Of a stretch of 37,261 nt of DNA, positions 15,922 to 24,156 are shown in pieces; the first letter of the stretch is position 1, and the number at the start of each line of letters is the position of its first letter. The stretch spans positions 1 through 37,261 of the forward strand of contig JBOHVS010000018.1 of NCBI GenBank assembly GCA_050735975.1, in the 5' to 3' direction. The translations under genes and the position numbers were made by a program. The notes below the pieces were generated by a model, which saw only the letters and a list, made by a program, of their open reading frames with translations, was not told the origin of the DNA and searched no databases. The stretch comes from DATMBL01 sp050735975. Lineage in GTDB: Bacteria > Desulfobacterota > Binatia > UBA9968.

Positions 15922-17501
15922 GGCCTCGACGCTTTCTCCCTCCGCCTCTCCATTTCGGCCTTCAACGAAAAGGTTTCACGATTATCGCGGCCGCGATTCG
16001 AAGGAGCATTGAAACCGACGTTTTCAAAAATGGGAGAGCGCTCCAGCAGCGGTATGAGTCCGGACGCGTTCTCGGCGCTTCCTTGGATTTCCACCACGCC
16101 GCCGCGGTAGCGCAGATTCGACAGGTAGGCGTTCGTGGGTACCGTCTTGGTAAGCTCATCCAGGACGCGCAGCACGACGCCGGTTCTCCCTTCTTGCTCT
16201 GCGAGAAAGGTGACTTCTTTGCGCAAACTCTGCAGTTGTGTCTCTTCTCGGCGCAATGCCGTCACGGCGGGTTCGAGCCTCTGATTTTCCCGTTGCAACT
16301 GCCGTAATCGGAGTTCGTCTTTGATTGGGAGACTCGCGCCCCAGCCGATCAGTCCGAGCACAAGCAACGCGCCGAGAAACATATTAAGGCGAGACAAGGC
16401 TTGTGCGCGCTTCTGCTCTCCCGCCTCACGGCGCAAAAAATTAACCGCAAAGGATCCTTCGCGCAGGCCGCCCAGGGCGGCGCCCACGGCCGGCAAGAGT
16501 TGTGCGTCGGTGATCTCTTGGCCGCCTTTCAGACGTTGATTGCCAAGGACCAGGAGATCTTCATATTCCAACGGTTCGATTTTCGCAGAGCGGACGATCT
16601 CATCGATCTCCCCCCATCCATAGAGCTGCTGCGAAACATCGAGGCACTCGCGCAGCAGCTCTTTTCCCGGCCCTTGAGCCCAATCCACGTCGCGGAGCCG
16701 ATGAGAAAACAGCAGTTCATGGTTCTGTTTCCAACCCGTGGCGGTCGTTCGCAGCCCGATCATCTCGCACGTGCGATTCAGTCCGCCGATCACGGCCGCC
16801 GGCCCGCGCGAGTCCCCTTTGCAGAAAATCAGAAGATTGGCCAACGAGATCGCAGTCGTTTCTATCGCATTGGGACGGATTCCAAACGAGCCCAGGACCT
16901 CCAGAACTCCCGCCAGGTTCTTTTTCGGGATTGCGAACAGATACACGGCGATCTTATCCCCCACTTTGCCTGTAGGCAGATAGTCATAGAAAATATCATC
17001 GCGCCTAAACGGGAGCTGTCTTTCGATTTCGTATTCGATTACCTGAGCCAAATTCGATTCGGCCGCTTGAGGCAAGAAAAACGGGTGCACGATGACTTCG
17101 TCCTGAGAAATCGAGAGGCAAAATTGATCTCTCCGCCGGTTGAAGTGCGGCAGCAAGGAAAGAATCGCTTCGCGCAAGCTTCGCTCGCGGGAATCGCTCT
17201 CGGCCTTCAGGGCGATCTCTCGTACGTCTTCCGCAATCCAACCGGTTAACTCGGCGATCGCTTGCTGTCTTTGTTCCAATGCAAGCTCGCGCACTTCCTG
17301 CTCGAGCAGCGACACGGTTTGAAAGCTCTTCCGAAGGCGAACCATAATGAGGCGATCGCGCATCAGGCACAGACCGACACTCGTGAGAAAATCGGCCCGC
17401 GTAAGATTTTGCAACGAGCGGCGGGAGATCGTCGATCTAACGCTGTCCCTCCAGTCGTCCGACCTTGTTGAGCGCGCTATTATGGTTGAGGCGTTGAGCA
17501 T
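15918..17501 (-). CDS. gspL: GspL (PilM/PilN-like) T2SS assembly-platform protein
   Basis: GspL tethers the GspE ATPase to the membrane platform. The N-terminal two thirds are an actin-like (PilM-type) cytoplasmic domain, with ...VGLCLMRDRLIMVRLRKSF (42-60), HPFFLPQAAESNLAQVIEYEIERQLPF (139-165) and DDIFYDYL. A membrane helix (about 373-391) is followed by a periplasmic coiled coil and a PilN-like domain (LDELTKTVPTNAYLSNLRYRGGVVEIQGSA). I start it at the ATG at 17501 (527 residues), which follows GGAGA and lies 20 bases after gspK. The open frame reaches 17600, but that would overlap gspK with residues unlike the family. It overlaps gspM by four bases. Confidence 0.88.
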   Translation of the reverse strand: MLNASTIIARSTRSDDWRDSVRSTISRRSLQNLTRADFLTSVGLCLMRDRLIMVRLRKSFQTVSLLEQEVRELALEQRQQAIAELTGWIAEDVREIALKAESDSRERSLREAILSLLPHFNRRRDQFCLSISQDEVIVHPFFLPQAAESNLAQVIEYEIERQLPFRRDDIFYDYLPTGKVGDKIAVYLFAIPKKNLAGVLEVLGSFGIRPNAIETTAISLANLLIFCKGDSRGPAAVIGGLNRTCEMIGLRTTATGWKQNHELLFSHRLRDVDWAQGPGKELLRECLDVSQQLYGWGEIDEIVRSAKIEPLEYEDLLVLGNQRLKGGQEITDAQLLPAVGAALGGLREGSFAVNFLRREAGEQKRAQALSRLNMFLGALLVLGLIGWGASLPIKDELRLRQLQRENQRLEPAVTALRREETQLQSLRKEVTFLAEQEGRTGVVLRVLDELTKTVPTNAYLSNLRYRGGVVEIQGSAENASGLIPLLERSPIFENVGFNAPSNRGRDNRETFSLKAEMERRREKASRP

Positions 17502-17520
17502 AGCCGTCTCCAGTAACAAC

Positions 17521-18513
17521 TCAGTTTTGGAACAACGCGACGTCGTGATCCACCCACCGCAATAGTTCGAATCCGCGAGCGCCGCTGGTTCTGACGACAC
17601 CCTTCACCCGGCGCCCGGAACGCGAATCGTTTAGGCGTCCTTCAGCTTCCAACGTAACCACGGCCGGATTCGTAAATACGAACATCCGCAGCATAGGATC
17701 CTGCGCTCCGACACCGAGCAGCCGCAAAAGATCCCCGATGCTTTTATCGGAGAGCTTCTGTCTCTCTTCGGCAAAAACGCGCGCTTTCTCGAGCGGCATT
17801 CCCATAAGCGCGTGAATCACCTCCGGCGAAACGGTGCGAAGGTTGATCCTGTCGATGGCGCTATCGACCGTGAAAATTTTCTTAAAAGCGATCCCGAGGA
17901 CCCGATCGCCTGATTCATTTTCTCTCTCACCGTAAAAAAGATCGGAGGTCATGCCTCTTACCCAGAGAAGATCCTCGATCGTGTCGAACGGCCCGTTTTT
18001 GCCCGTGTACGAGGGCGTGAGCGAGCGATAATAATCGTTCTCTGCGCCGTTGACCCGATGGAGATCGTCGGGATCACGCCAGTCCAAAATGGAATCAATT
18101 AAGATGGTTCGGCGCGGTTCTTCGACGCCGAGATTGACAAAAACCCGGCGCAAGGTCCCATCGTCCACTCGGTTGATGTTGATCTTTCCTCCTTCATCAA
18201 TGAACCTCACCCGGTAGACGCCGCCGCCGAGTTTCTCCTCACGCCAGCGCCCGTCGTAAAGATCCTCCTTCTTCTCTTCGTCATCCAGATTGATGCCGGT
18301 CGACCGGTGCATAAGATCGTATAGACCATGCTCAAAGCCCGCCAAAGCAAGGTAATAGCCCTGGGTTTCGTCATTGAAGCGATGCGCCGCGGCCGCCTCC
18401 TCGCGGACCGCGACACTGAAATCGAAAGCCACGACGAAGAGGAATATAAAAATCCACAGCACTACGATCAAGGCAACGCCCCGTTCATTAACAGGCTGCT
18501 CACAAAGCCTCAT
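17521..18513 (-). CDS. gspK: GspK minor pseudopilin
   Basis: GspK caps the pseudopilus tip together with GspI and GspJ. The protein has a prepilin-like start ERG^VALIVVLWIFIFLF (cleavage expected after G12), lacks the Glu5 of the other pseudopilins as usual for GspK, and continues with the large alpha-helical insertion containing DEGGKININRVDD and SILDWRDPDD, typical of the T2SSK family. I prefer the ATG at 18513 (330 residues). An open frame reaches 18594, but its extra 27 residues are encoded by a palindromic repeat and are unlike a prepilin leader. It ends 20 bases before gspL. Confidence 0.85.
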   Translation of the reverse strand: MRLCEQPVNERGVALIVVLWIFIFLFVVAFDFSVAVREEAAAAHRFNDETQGYYLALAGFEHGLYDLMHRSTGINLDDEEKKEDLYDGRWREEKLGGGVYRVRFIDEGGKININRVDDGTLRRVFVNLGVEEPRRTILIDSILDWRDPDDLHRVNGAENDYYRSLTPSYTGKNGPFDTIEDLLWVRGMTSDLFYGERENESGDRVLGIAFKKIFTVDSAIDRINLRTVSPEVIHALMGMPLEKARVFAEERQKLSDKSIGDLLRLLGVGAQDPMLRMFVFTNPAVVTLEAEGRLNDSRSGRRVKGVVRTSGARGFELLRWVDHDVALFQN

Positions 18514-18591
18514 ATGCTTCCTGTCTGCGTGCGACGCACAGGCAGGCGTTGCGCTCGCGCGCCTCGCCTCCGAGTCTTTTTGAGCAGCCTG
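18492..18591. repeat. 100-base palindromic repeat overlapping the start of gspK
   Basis: CAGGCTGCTCACAAAG (18492-18507) and CTTTTTGAGCAGCCTG (18576-18591) are inverted repeats matching at 15 of 16 positions. Between them lies a second hairpin CCTGTCTGCGTGCG-A-CGCACAGGCAGG (about 18520-18546). The inner edge covers the gspK ribosome-binding region and first codons. The CAGGCTGCTCA word also occurs at 7830-7840, so this is a dispersed family. Confidence 0.7.
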
Positions 18592-18631
18592 CAATCAGAT
18601 CTCTTTAGTTTGATGACTTGTAACATCGCCA

Positions 18632-19267
18632 TTAGCGAGCCAATACCGCCATCATGATTGGGAACACGCGGCGGACCTCCCGGCCGCTCTCAGTGCGGTA
18701 GCTGAGTCGCACGGCGCGAGGCAGCGCCTGCCTTTCGGCCGCCACCCAGCGTTGTTCCCAGCGTTCGTCTTCGCTTTGTGGATCAAGGTATGCGAGTTCA
18801 AACGTTCTGACGCCTTCCTGGAGTACGAGGCTGCTCCGTTGGCCGCTCCCGGCCGGCTGATCTTCTTCGTCAAGCCGCACCGGAACTTCTTCTTCCAGTT
18901 TGATGACTCCTGCCTCATTGCCATCCCAGGAGAGACTGATTTTCGCCATGCCACGCCCCCCCATGGCCACCGAATAGGACGAGATGAAACTCAGCTTGTC
19001 CGCTTCGCCACTGTAGTAGAGGGTCGCATCTTGAGGCGAAGCCCGGTAAGGATATGAGGAGCGGATGTAGCCCCCGATCAAGTCGTCGAAAGAACGCGCT
19101 TTCTGATTTCGCTCGAAATGAACCTCTGATTTCTCGACGGCCTGATGGCCGAGAGAAAAAGCGCCGAAAAGGATCACCCCCATGAGGGCGAAAATAGTCA
19201 GCGCGAGGATCACCTCCACCAAGGTAAACCCGCTCTCGGACCGGCTCAGTAAACGGTAGCGATTCAT
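18632..19267 (-). CDS. gspJ: GspJ minor pseudopilin
   Basis: This 211-residue prepilin has the cleavage site SESG^FTLVEVILALTIFAL (G13, Glu at mature position 5). The globular part contains GGYIRSSYPYRASPQDATLYYSG and LSFISSYSV, matching the GspJ pattern of a larger minor pseudopilin. It overlaps the gspI stop by four bases and precedes gspK. GspI, J and K form the pseudopilus tip complex. Confidence 0.88.
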   Translation of the reverse strand: MNRYRLLSRSESGFTLVEVILALTIFALMGVILFGAFSLGHQAVEKSEVHFERNQKARSFDDLIGGYIRSSYPYRASPQDATLYYSGEADKLSFISSYSVAMGGRGMAKISLSWDGNEAGVIKLEEEVPVRLDEEDQPAGSGQRSSLVLQEGVRTFELAYLDPQSEDERWEQRWVAAERQALPRAVRLSYRTESGREVRRVFPIMMAVLAR

Positions 19268-19677
19268 GGGGTTGTTTTCTTCACCAGACGCATTGTGTTT
19301 AACTCTATAGATCGTTCGCGCCCGGCATCGGTCACCATCATCTCCAAGGCGACTTCCTTAAGCTCCCACTCGCTCGCCAGCGACGCGGAAGACCGGCCGG
19401 GCGCCGGCCGGACCTGTAATTTCCAACGGCTGTTCGCAGCCAGTTTTCCTTGCTCGGTTCCGTCCTGCCATTTGCGCCGCGCCAGGAACTCATCCATCAC
19501 TTGCCTGCCGTACGAGAGCGCTTCGGTTCGAACCGAGCTCCTTGCTCCCAGACGCATACCCAAAGAAAAGATTTCCAGCAAGGTAACCACTCCCAAACCG
19601 ACGATCGTCATCGCTACCACGATTTCGAGAAGCGTAAAACCCGCGCTTGGTGAAAAACTGATTTTCGCAGATCTCAC
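19264..19677 (-). CDS. gspI: GspI minor pseudopilin
   Basis: This 137-residue prepilin has the leader MRSAKISFSPSAG and mature start FTLLEIVVAMTIVGLGVVTLLEIF, with Glu5 present. The phrase ALSYGRQVMDEFLARRKW corresponds to the conserved GspI helix that normally reads ...A..LA...ME. It is short, as GspI usually is. It overlaps gspH and gspJ by four bases on either side. Confidence 0.87.
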   Translation of the reverse strand: MRSAKISFSPSAGFTLLEIVVAMTIVGLGVVTLLEIFSLGMRLGARSSVRTEALSYGRQVMDEFLARRKWQDGTEQGKLAANSRWKLQVRPAPGRSSASLASEWELKEVALEMMVTDAGRERSIELNTMRLVKKTTP

Positions 19678-20141
19678 GACTTATCCCCCCTCAACACTTC
19701 GATCCTGCCCGTGAGAGGCTCGAAGCGGATGGAGTAGGCCGGGGACCTCTCGTCGATGGATAATCTCACGGTGCCGCCTAATGTGCTGCCGTTGGGGAAA
19801 AACACAAAGCGCTTGGATCCGCTGTTCAGCGCCTCGCCTCCATCGACCTCTCCGAATCTAACATTCGGCGGCAGCTGTACTTCGCGCTGACGAGCCGCGA
19901 AATAGCGATTTTCGGGTAGATGGAGCACGAGTTGCTGGGGAACACCCTCGTAAAGGGCGCGACTGCGCAGATCTCGCGCGGCTGCCGCCAACTCTAAAGC
20001 CGCCTTTCGCAACTCTTGCGCTCGCATCCCGCGGTTAACGTTAGGAATAACAACGAGGCTGCTGATTCCCAACAGCACGAGAACCAAGAGCATTTCTATC
20101 AGCGAAAATCCTTGGTTATCGATTCCAGCTCGTAATGTCAC
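19674..20141 (-). CDS. gspH: GspH minor pseudopilin
   Basis: This prepilin has mature start FSLIEMLLVLVLLGISSLVVIP and a GspH-type globular domain (ELRKAALELAAAARDLRSRALYEG, then beta strands with FFPNGSTLGGTVRLS). I favour the GTG at 20141, which gives an 11-residue leader MTLRAGIDNQG and 155 residues. The upstream ATG at 20171 would lengthen the leader and overlap gspG by 56 bases. GspH links the tip complex to the GspG fibre. Confidence 0.85.
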   Translation of the reverse strand: MTLRAGIDNQGFSLIEMLLVLVLLGISSLVVIPNVNRGMRAQELRKAALELAAAARDLRSRALYEGVPQQLVLHLPENRYFAARQREVQLPPNVRFGEVDGGEALNSGSKRFVFFPNGSTLGGTVRLSIDERSPAYSIRFEPLTGRIEVLRGDKS

Positions 20142-20625
20142 GATTATCGGCTTCGCCCCCCGACACGCCATCGGCGCCGTATGATAGAATATCGAACGGA
20201 CCGTGGTCGCCCGGGCTCTTGTACACGTATGACTTACCCCAAGGGTCGAGCGGCAGCTCCTTCCTGAGATAAGGGCCGTCCCATCGCTCTAACCCTCCCG
20301 GTTTTTGCCTGAGGGCATGCAAGCCCTCATCGGTCGTCGGATAGCGGCCAACGTCCAGGCGAAACGTATCCAGCGCCGTCCCGAGCAGCTCAATCTGCGC
20401 CTGGGTGACTTTGATCTTCGCCTTTTCCTCCTGCCGGATAAAGCGCGGCCCTACCAAAGCGGCAAGAAGACCGATGATTATCATGACGACGAGGAGCTCA
20501 ACCAGTGTAAAGCCAGCAGCCCGCAAAGCGTTCTTGCCCCCTGCTCCATGCTCCTTGCTCTTTGCTCTTTGCGACCGGTTGCGGGCGCGCAAACCGAGTT
20601 CCCCATCGTGATTCGGGTGCTTCAT
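20116..20625 (-). CDS. gspG: GspG major pseudopilin
   Basis: GspG is the main subunit of the pseudopilus piston. The mature start FTLVELLVVMIIIGLLAALVGPRF is canonical, and DTFRLDVGRYPTTDEGLHAL, WDGPYLRKELPLDPWG and FDILSYGADG match the family, including the calcium-site loop. The start codon is uncertain. ATG at 20661 or 20625 gives an unusually long leader of 38-50 residues, much of it encoded by a 7-base tandem repeat. A TTG at 20526 preceded by GGGGG gives MRAAG^FTLVEL and a normal 136-residue length. I list the middle choice but consider TTG quite likely. Confidence 0.88.
   Translation of the reverse strand: MKHPNHDGELGLRARNRSQRAKSKEHGAGGKNALRAAGFTLVELLVVMIIIGLLAALVGPRFIRQEEKAKIKVTQAQIELLGTALDTFRLDVGRYPTTDEGLHALRQKPGGLERWDGPYLRKELPLDPWGKSYVYKSPGDHGPFDILSYGADGVSGGEADNRDITSWNR
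20536..20570. repeat. Heptanucleotide tandem repeat in the gspG leader region
   Basis: Five 7-base units lie in a row on the plus strand: GCCCCCT, GCTCCAT, GCTCCTT, GCTCTTT, GCTCTTT. As 7 is not a multiple of 3, gain or loss of a unit would shift the frame between the upstream ATG codons and the pseudopilin domain. Confidence 0.75.
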
Positions 20626-20644
20626 CGTACTTATTCGCTTCGTC

Positions 20645-21868
20645 TTAAAAGGGCAAATCATTGATGCTGAATATCGCCAGCAGCATCGACACTACGACTA
20701 AACCGATGATCAATCCCATTCCCAGGATCAGCGCCGGCTCCAACAACGACGTCAATCTTTTGGTCGTCCTCTTGACCTCTTGATCGTAGTGCTCGGCAAC
20801 CTCCGCCAGCATGCTCTCCAACCGGCCGGTTTCCTCGCCGACGGCGATCATATTCAACGCCAAAGGCGGGAACAGACCACTCTCTCCCAGCGGTCGCGCC
20901 ATTCCCTTTCCTTCCCTGACCCGCACCTGGACCTGCCCGATGGCCCGCGCCAACAGGCGGTTTCCCACGACTCCCTGAACCGTGCCGAGGGCTTGCAGCA
21001 GCGGCACGCCCCCCTTGAGCAAAGCGGATAAAGTGCGGGCGAAACGCGCCGTCTCGAACTTGCGCACGAGATCCCCCAACAGCCACACGCGCAGGCACAG
21101 GCGATCCCAATCGCTGCGAGCTTCCGGACTCCGCAGATAAAACGAGCCGCCAATCAGGGCGGCAATGAAAAGAAGTAGAATCAACCAGCCATAGTCCGTC
21201 AGCGCCTGGCTGAAGTTAATGACGACTCTCGTGATCCAGGGCAAGGCCTGACCCACGTCCTTGAAGATCAAGGCGAAGCGGGGAATCACATAAATGAATA
21301 GGACGATGAGCGATACCCCCGCCGCGCCGGCGAGAATAACGGGGTAAATCAGCGCCGACTTAATGTCCTCTTTCAACGCGAGAGAACGCTCCAGATACTC
21401 CCCTAGGTACCGGAGCGCCGCGTCCAAAATACCGCCGGCTTCCCCGGCCCGTATCATGTTGACGTATAGCTTGGGAAACACGTCCGGATGCTCCCCCATG
21501 GAAGCTCCCAGCGACTTACCGGCACGAACCGCTTCCACCAGTGTCCGCATGACTTTGGTGAACTCTTCGCCTTCGATCAGACCGCCCAGGATTGATAGAC
21601 TCCGGTCAAGCGGCAGTCCGGCGGCGAGAAGGGCGCTCAGCTCCTGAGTGAACTGCAGGAGTTGCTGCTGGCTGACTTTGTGTCTGGTAAAGAGGCTCAG
21701 CCGGACGGAGGAACCCGCCGTTACACGATCCCCCGGCGCGGCGATGCGAATCGGCACACATCCCATCTCATGGAGCCGCGAGACGACGTATTGCTCCGCC
21801 TCGGCTTCCATAATGCCCTCGACGACCTTACCCGCGTGATCCGCGGCACGGTACTGGAAAAAAGCCAT
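20645..21868 (-). CDS. gspF: GspF inner-membrane T2SS platform protein
   Basis: This 407-residue polytopic protein has the normal length, with the duplicated GspF domain. The first copy holds FTQELSALLAAGLPLDRSL, the second FARTLSALLKGGVPLLQALG. Membrane helices lie at about 172-196, 222-240 and 376-400. The N-terminal domain (AFFQYRAADHAGKVVEGIMEA) contacts GspE. The middle has MIRAGEAGGILDAALRYL and the matching later MIAVGEETGRLESML, both typical. It starts 75 bases after gspE, across a heptad-repeat spacer. Confidence 0.94.
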   Translation of the reverse strand: MAFFQYRAADHAGKVVEGIMEAEAEQYVVSRLHEMGCVPIRIAAPGDRVTAGSSVRLSLFTRHKVSQQQLLQFTQELSALLAAGLPLDRSLSILGGLIEGEEFTKVMRTLVEAVRAGKSLGASMGEHPDVFPKLYVNMIRAGEAGGILDAALRYLGEYLERSLALKEDIKSALIYPVILAGAAGVSLIVLFIYVIPRFALIFKDVGQALPWITRVVINFSQALTDYGWLILLLFIAALIGGSFYLRSPEARSDWDRLCLRVWLLGDLVRKFETARFARTLSALLKGGVPLLQALGTVQGVVGNRLLARAIGQVQVRVREGKGMARPLGESGLFPPLALNMIAVGEETGRLESMLAEVAEHYDQEVKRTTKRLTSLLEPALILGMGLIIGLVVVSMLLAIFSINDLPF

Positions 21869-21872
21869 TTCA

Positions 21873-21942
21873 ATTTTAGATTTTAGATTGCGGATTCTCG
21901 ATTGAGCGAAAATCGGAAATCCAAAATCGAAAATCTAAATTC
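21873..21942. repeat. Ten contiguous heptads forming an inverted pair, between gspE and gspF
   Basis: In perfect 7-base register the plus strand reads ATTTTAG, ATTTTAG, ATTGCGG, ATTCTCG, ATTGAGC, then GAAAATC, GGAAATC, CAAAATC, GAAAATC, TAAATTC. The first five share ATT at the same place; the last five are mostly its reverse-complement form (AATC). The two arms can fold on each other. The block fills nearly the whole 75-base gap. Confidence 0.85.
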
Positions 21943-21943
21943 G

Positions 21944-23644
21944 TTATTCCTCTTCCCTGGTGACCCGCAGCACCTCGGCGAGTGTTGTTGTACCTTGGCG
22001 TATTTTGTCCCAGCCGTCTTCCCTGAGCAGCCGCATGCCTTGCTCCGCGGCGAGGTGACGAATCGACCCGGCATCCGCTCGCTGGACGATGATCTTGCAG
22101 ATCTCGGAAGTCACCGGCAGCAGTTCGAAGATACCCACGCGGCCGAGGTAGCCGGTCCCGCTGCAGCGGTCACAGCCCACTGCTTCCCAAACGCTGCTAG
22201 GAGCGCCGCCGTTCTGAATGACCCACTCGGAATCGCCGATTTGAGAGGCTGTGAACGGCATTTCTCTGCGGCAATTCATGCACAAGCGGCGGACCAATCT
22301 CTGGGCCAGTACGCCGAGAAGCGATGACGACAGCAGATAGTCCTGAACGCCCATTTCGAGCAGACGGGAAATGGCTCCGGCCGCGTCGTTTGTGTGCAAT
22401 GTTGAAAAAACCAGGTGACCCGTGAGCGCCGCTTGCACGGCGATCTCAGCGGTTTCAGAGTCGCGAATCTCACCGACCATGATGACATCGGGATCCTGGC
22501 GAACGATCGAGCGAAGCCCATTCGCAAAAGAAAGCCCGATCTGCGGCTTGACCTGAATCTGGTTGACACCGCTGAGTTGGTACTCCACGGGATCTTCGAT
22601 GGTGATGATTTTCTTGCCGGGATCGTTGATTTTTTGCAGCGCGCCGTAAAGCGTCGTTGTCTTACCGCTGCCGGTCGGCCCCGTGACCAGGATCATACCG
22701 TGAGGCTTGGCGATCATTTCGTTGAATTGCTGGAGCATCGCGGCCGGAAAACCGAGGGCATCAAGCTGGGTGAAGATCTGCGCCCGCTCCAATAACCGAA
22801 TGACGACGCTCTCGCCGTACAGCGTCGGGATCGTTGCGATGCGAAGATCAACGTCTTTTCCCCCAAGGCGAATTTTGATTCTCCCGTCTTGCGGCAGCCG
22901 GCGCTCCGCAATATTGAGCTGCGCGAGAATTTTAAGACGCGAGACGACCGCGGCCTTGAGCTGGCGCGGCGGCGGTTCGACTTCGTGCAGAATGCCGTCG
23001 ATGCGATAACGAACTTTCAGCTGGTTCTCAAAGGGTTCGATGTGGACATCCGAAGACCGGCTTTCCAGCGCGCGTACGAGAATTTGGTTCACCAAGCGAA
23101 TAACCGGAACCTCCGACGCCATGTCGCGAAGATGCGCGACATCTTCCTCGTCAACGGCCCCCTCGATCTCGCGAGCGACTGCGCCCTGCTGAGAATCGCC
23201 CGGCTCGCCGTTGCCGAAGAGCGCCTCTATTCGCGCCGCAATCTCTTTTTCTTTGGCAAGCACGGGCTTGACGTGGAAACCGGCGGCTAGCTCCAGTGCA
23301 TGAAGCCGCGAAACATCCAAAGGATCGGTCGTTGCCACGAGGAGCTCCCGGCCCTCGATTTTTACCGGGGCCATGCGCGCCGTCCTAAAAAACTCCGCCG
23401 CCTGGGCCGTGATTTCCATCGGCAAGGGCGCCGTGGGTATATCTTTAAGGGAAACGAGCGGGATGCCGAAGTGGTCTTGCAGCACGGGAAGAAGGTCGTC
23501 CTCGGATATAAAGCCAAGCTCGACCACCAGCCGGGTCAAAGGCGACTGCTGTTCCTGCTTGAGCTTCAGCACCCGTTCCATCTCTTCGTCTGACAGGAGC
23601 CTGCGCTCGACCAGCCGCTCCGCGAGATTTAGTTGGTTTCCCAT
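21944..23644 (-). CDS. gspE: GspE type II secretion ATPase
   Basis: This cytoplasmic hexameric ATPase powers pseudopilus assembly. The 566 residues cover an N1E-type domain (1-145), a linker and N2E region (170-300), Walker A GPTGSGKT (322-329), Asp box around ITIEDPVEY (347-355), Walker B DVIMVGEIRD (386-395) and His box ALTGHLVFSTLHTND (406-420). A four-cysteine zinc module follows: C455-x2-C458 and C491-x2-C494 (CDRCSGTGYLGRVGIFELL). It is the first gsp gene of the operon and is preceded at 25 bases by a small cupin gene. Confidence 0.95.
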   Translation of the reverse strand: MGNQLNLAERLVERRLLSDEEMERVLKLKQEQQSPLTRLVVELGFISEDDLLPVLQDHFGIPLVSLKDIPTAPLPMEITAQAAEFFRTARMAPVKIEGRELLVATTDPLDVSRLHALELAAGFHVKPVLAKEKEIAARIEALFGNGEPGDSQQGAVAREIEGAVDEEDVAHLRDMASEVPVIRLVNQILVRALESRSSDVHIEPFENQLKVRYRIDGILHEVEPPPRQLKAAVVSRLKILAQLNIAERRLPQDGRIKIRLGGKDVDLRIATIPTLYGESVVIRLLERAQIFTQLDALGFPAAMLQQFNEMIAKPHGMILVTGPTGSGKTTTLYGALQKINDPGKKIITIEDPVEYQLSGVNQIQVKPQIGLSFANGLRSIVRQDPDVIMVGEIRDSETAEIAVQAALTGHLVFSTLHTNDAAGAISRLLEMGVQDYLLSSSLLGVLAQRLVRRLCMNCRREMPFTASQIGDSEWVIQNGGAPSSVWEAVGCDRCSGTGYLGRVGIFELLPVTSEICKIIVQRADAGSIRHLAAEQGMRLLREDGWDKIRQGTTTLAEVLRVTREEE

Positions 23645-23669
23645 TGGGCGGTACGCTCGACCGGACTAC

Positions 23670-24041
23670 CTACTTGTGACTATCGGCTCGGCCGTAACGA
23701 TCTTCGAGCCGAACTACGTCGTCGAGCTCGGGCGTCGAGACCTCGAGAACGTCGCAGTCTTCGACGGCGATCATCCGGTGTTTCATGCCTGGGACAACGT
23801 GCAGACAATCGCCGGGTTTCAGCCTTATCCGCGCTTTGGCGCCCTCGGTCTCAACGTCCATGTCCATTAGACCATTGAGAAGGCGAATGGTTTCATCCTT
23901 TATTCGATGATACTGGTAGCTGAGCGACTCCCCTTTGTTAATATGGAGAATCTTTCCGACATAACGCTCGGTATGCGCCCAGATGAGCTCATAACCCCAA
24001 GGTTTGGCAACAACTTTTTCGTTGTGGATCAACTCAGCCAT
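23670..24041 (-). CDS. Cupin-domain protein, mannose-6-phosphate isomerase type II-like
   Basis: This 123-residue single cupin domain resembles the C-terminal domain of bifunctional mannose-1-phosphate guanylyltransferase/isomerase. VVAKPWGYELIW (10-21) matches the family start, then HINKGESLSYQYHRIKDET (33-51) supplies cupin motif 1 and LKPGDCLHVVPGMKHRMIA (74-92) motif 2. Likely metal ligands are H45, E50 and H88. It could act on a sugar phosphate or sense a small molecule. It lies between lptD and gspE, so it may be connected to cell-surface sugar, but this is a guess. Confidence 0.82.
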   Translation of the reverse strand: MAELIHNEKVVAKPWGYELIWAHTERYVGKILHINKGESLSYQYHRIKDETIRLLNGLMDMDVETEGAKARIRLKPGDCLHVVPGMKHRMIAVEDCDVLEVSTPELDDVVRLEDRYGRADSHK

Positions 24042-24156
24042 ATCGCCAGCCCCCTATGGTAGCAAATTATATGAAACGGGCAAAGCGGTCTTTGCTGAGC
24101 GCGCAAGAAAATCACCGTCAGCGCCTAACCAGAGGGCTTGGGACTGTCAAGCGGCG

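Noticed and set aside
18514..18594. N-terminal extension of gspK (27 more residues)
   Set aside because: It is the translation of a palindromic repeat and would put a long polar leader before the prepilin-like segment.
21873..21942. CRISPR-like array between gspE and gspF
   Set aside because: Units are only 7 bases long, contiguous and without spacers, and no cas genes are present.
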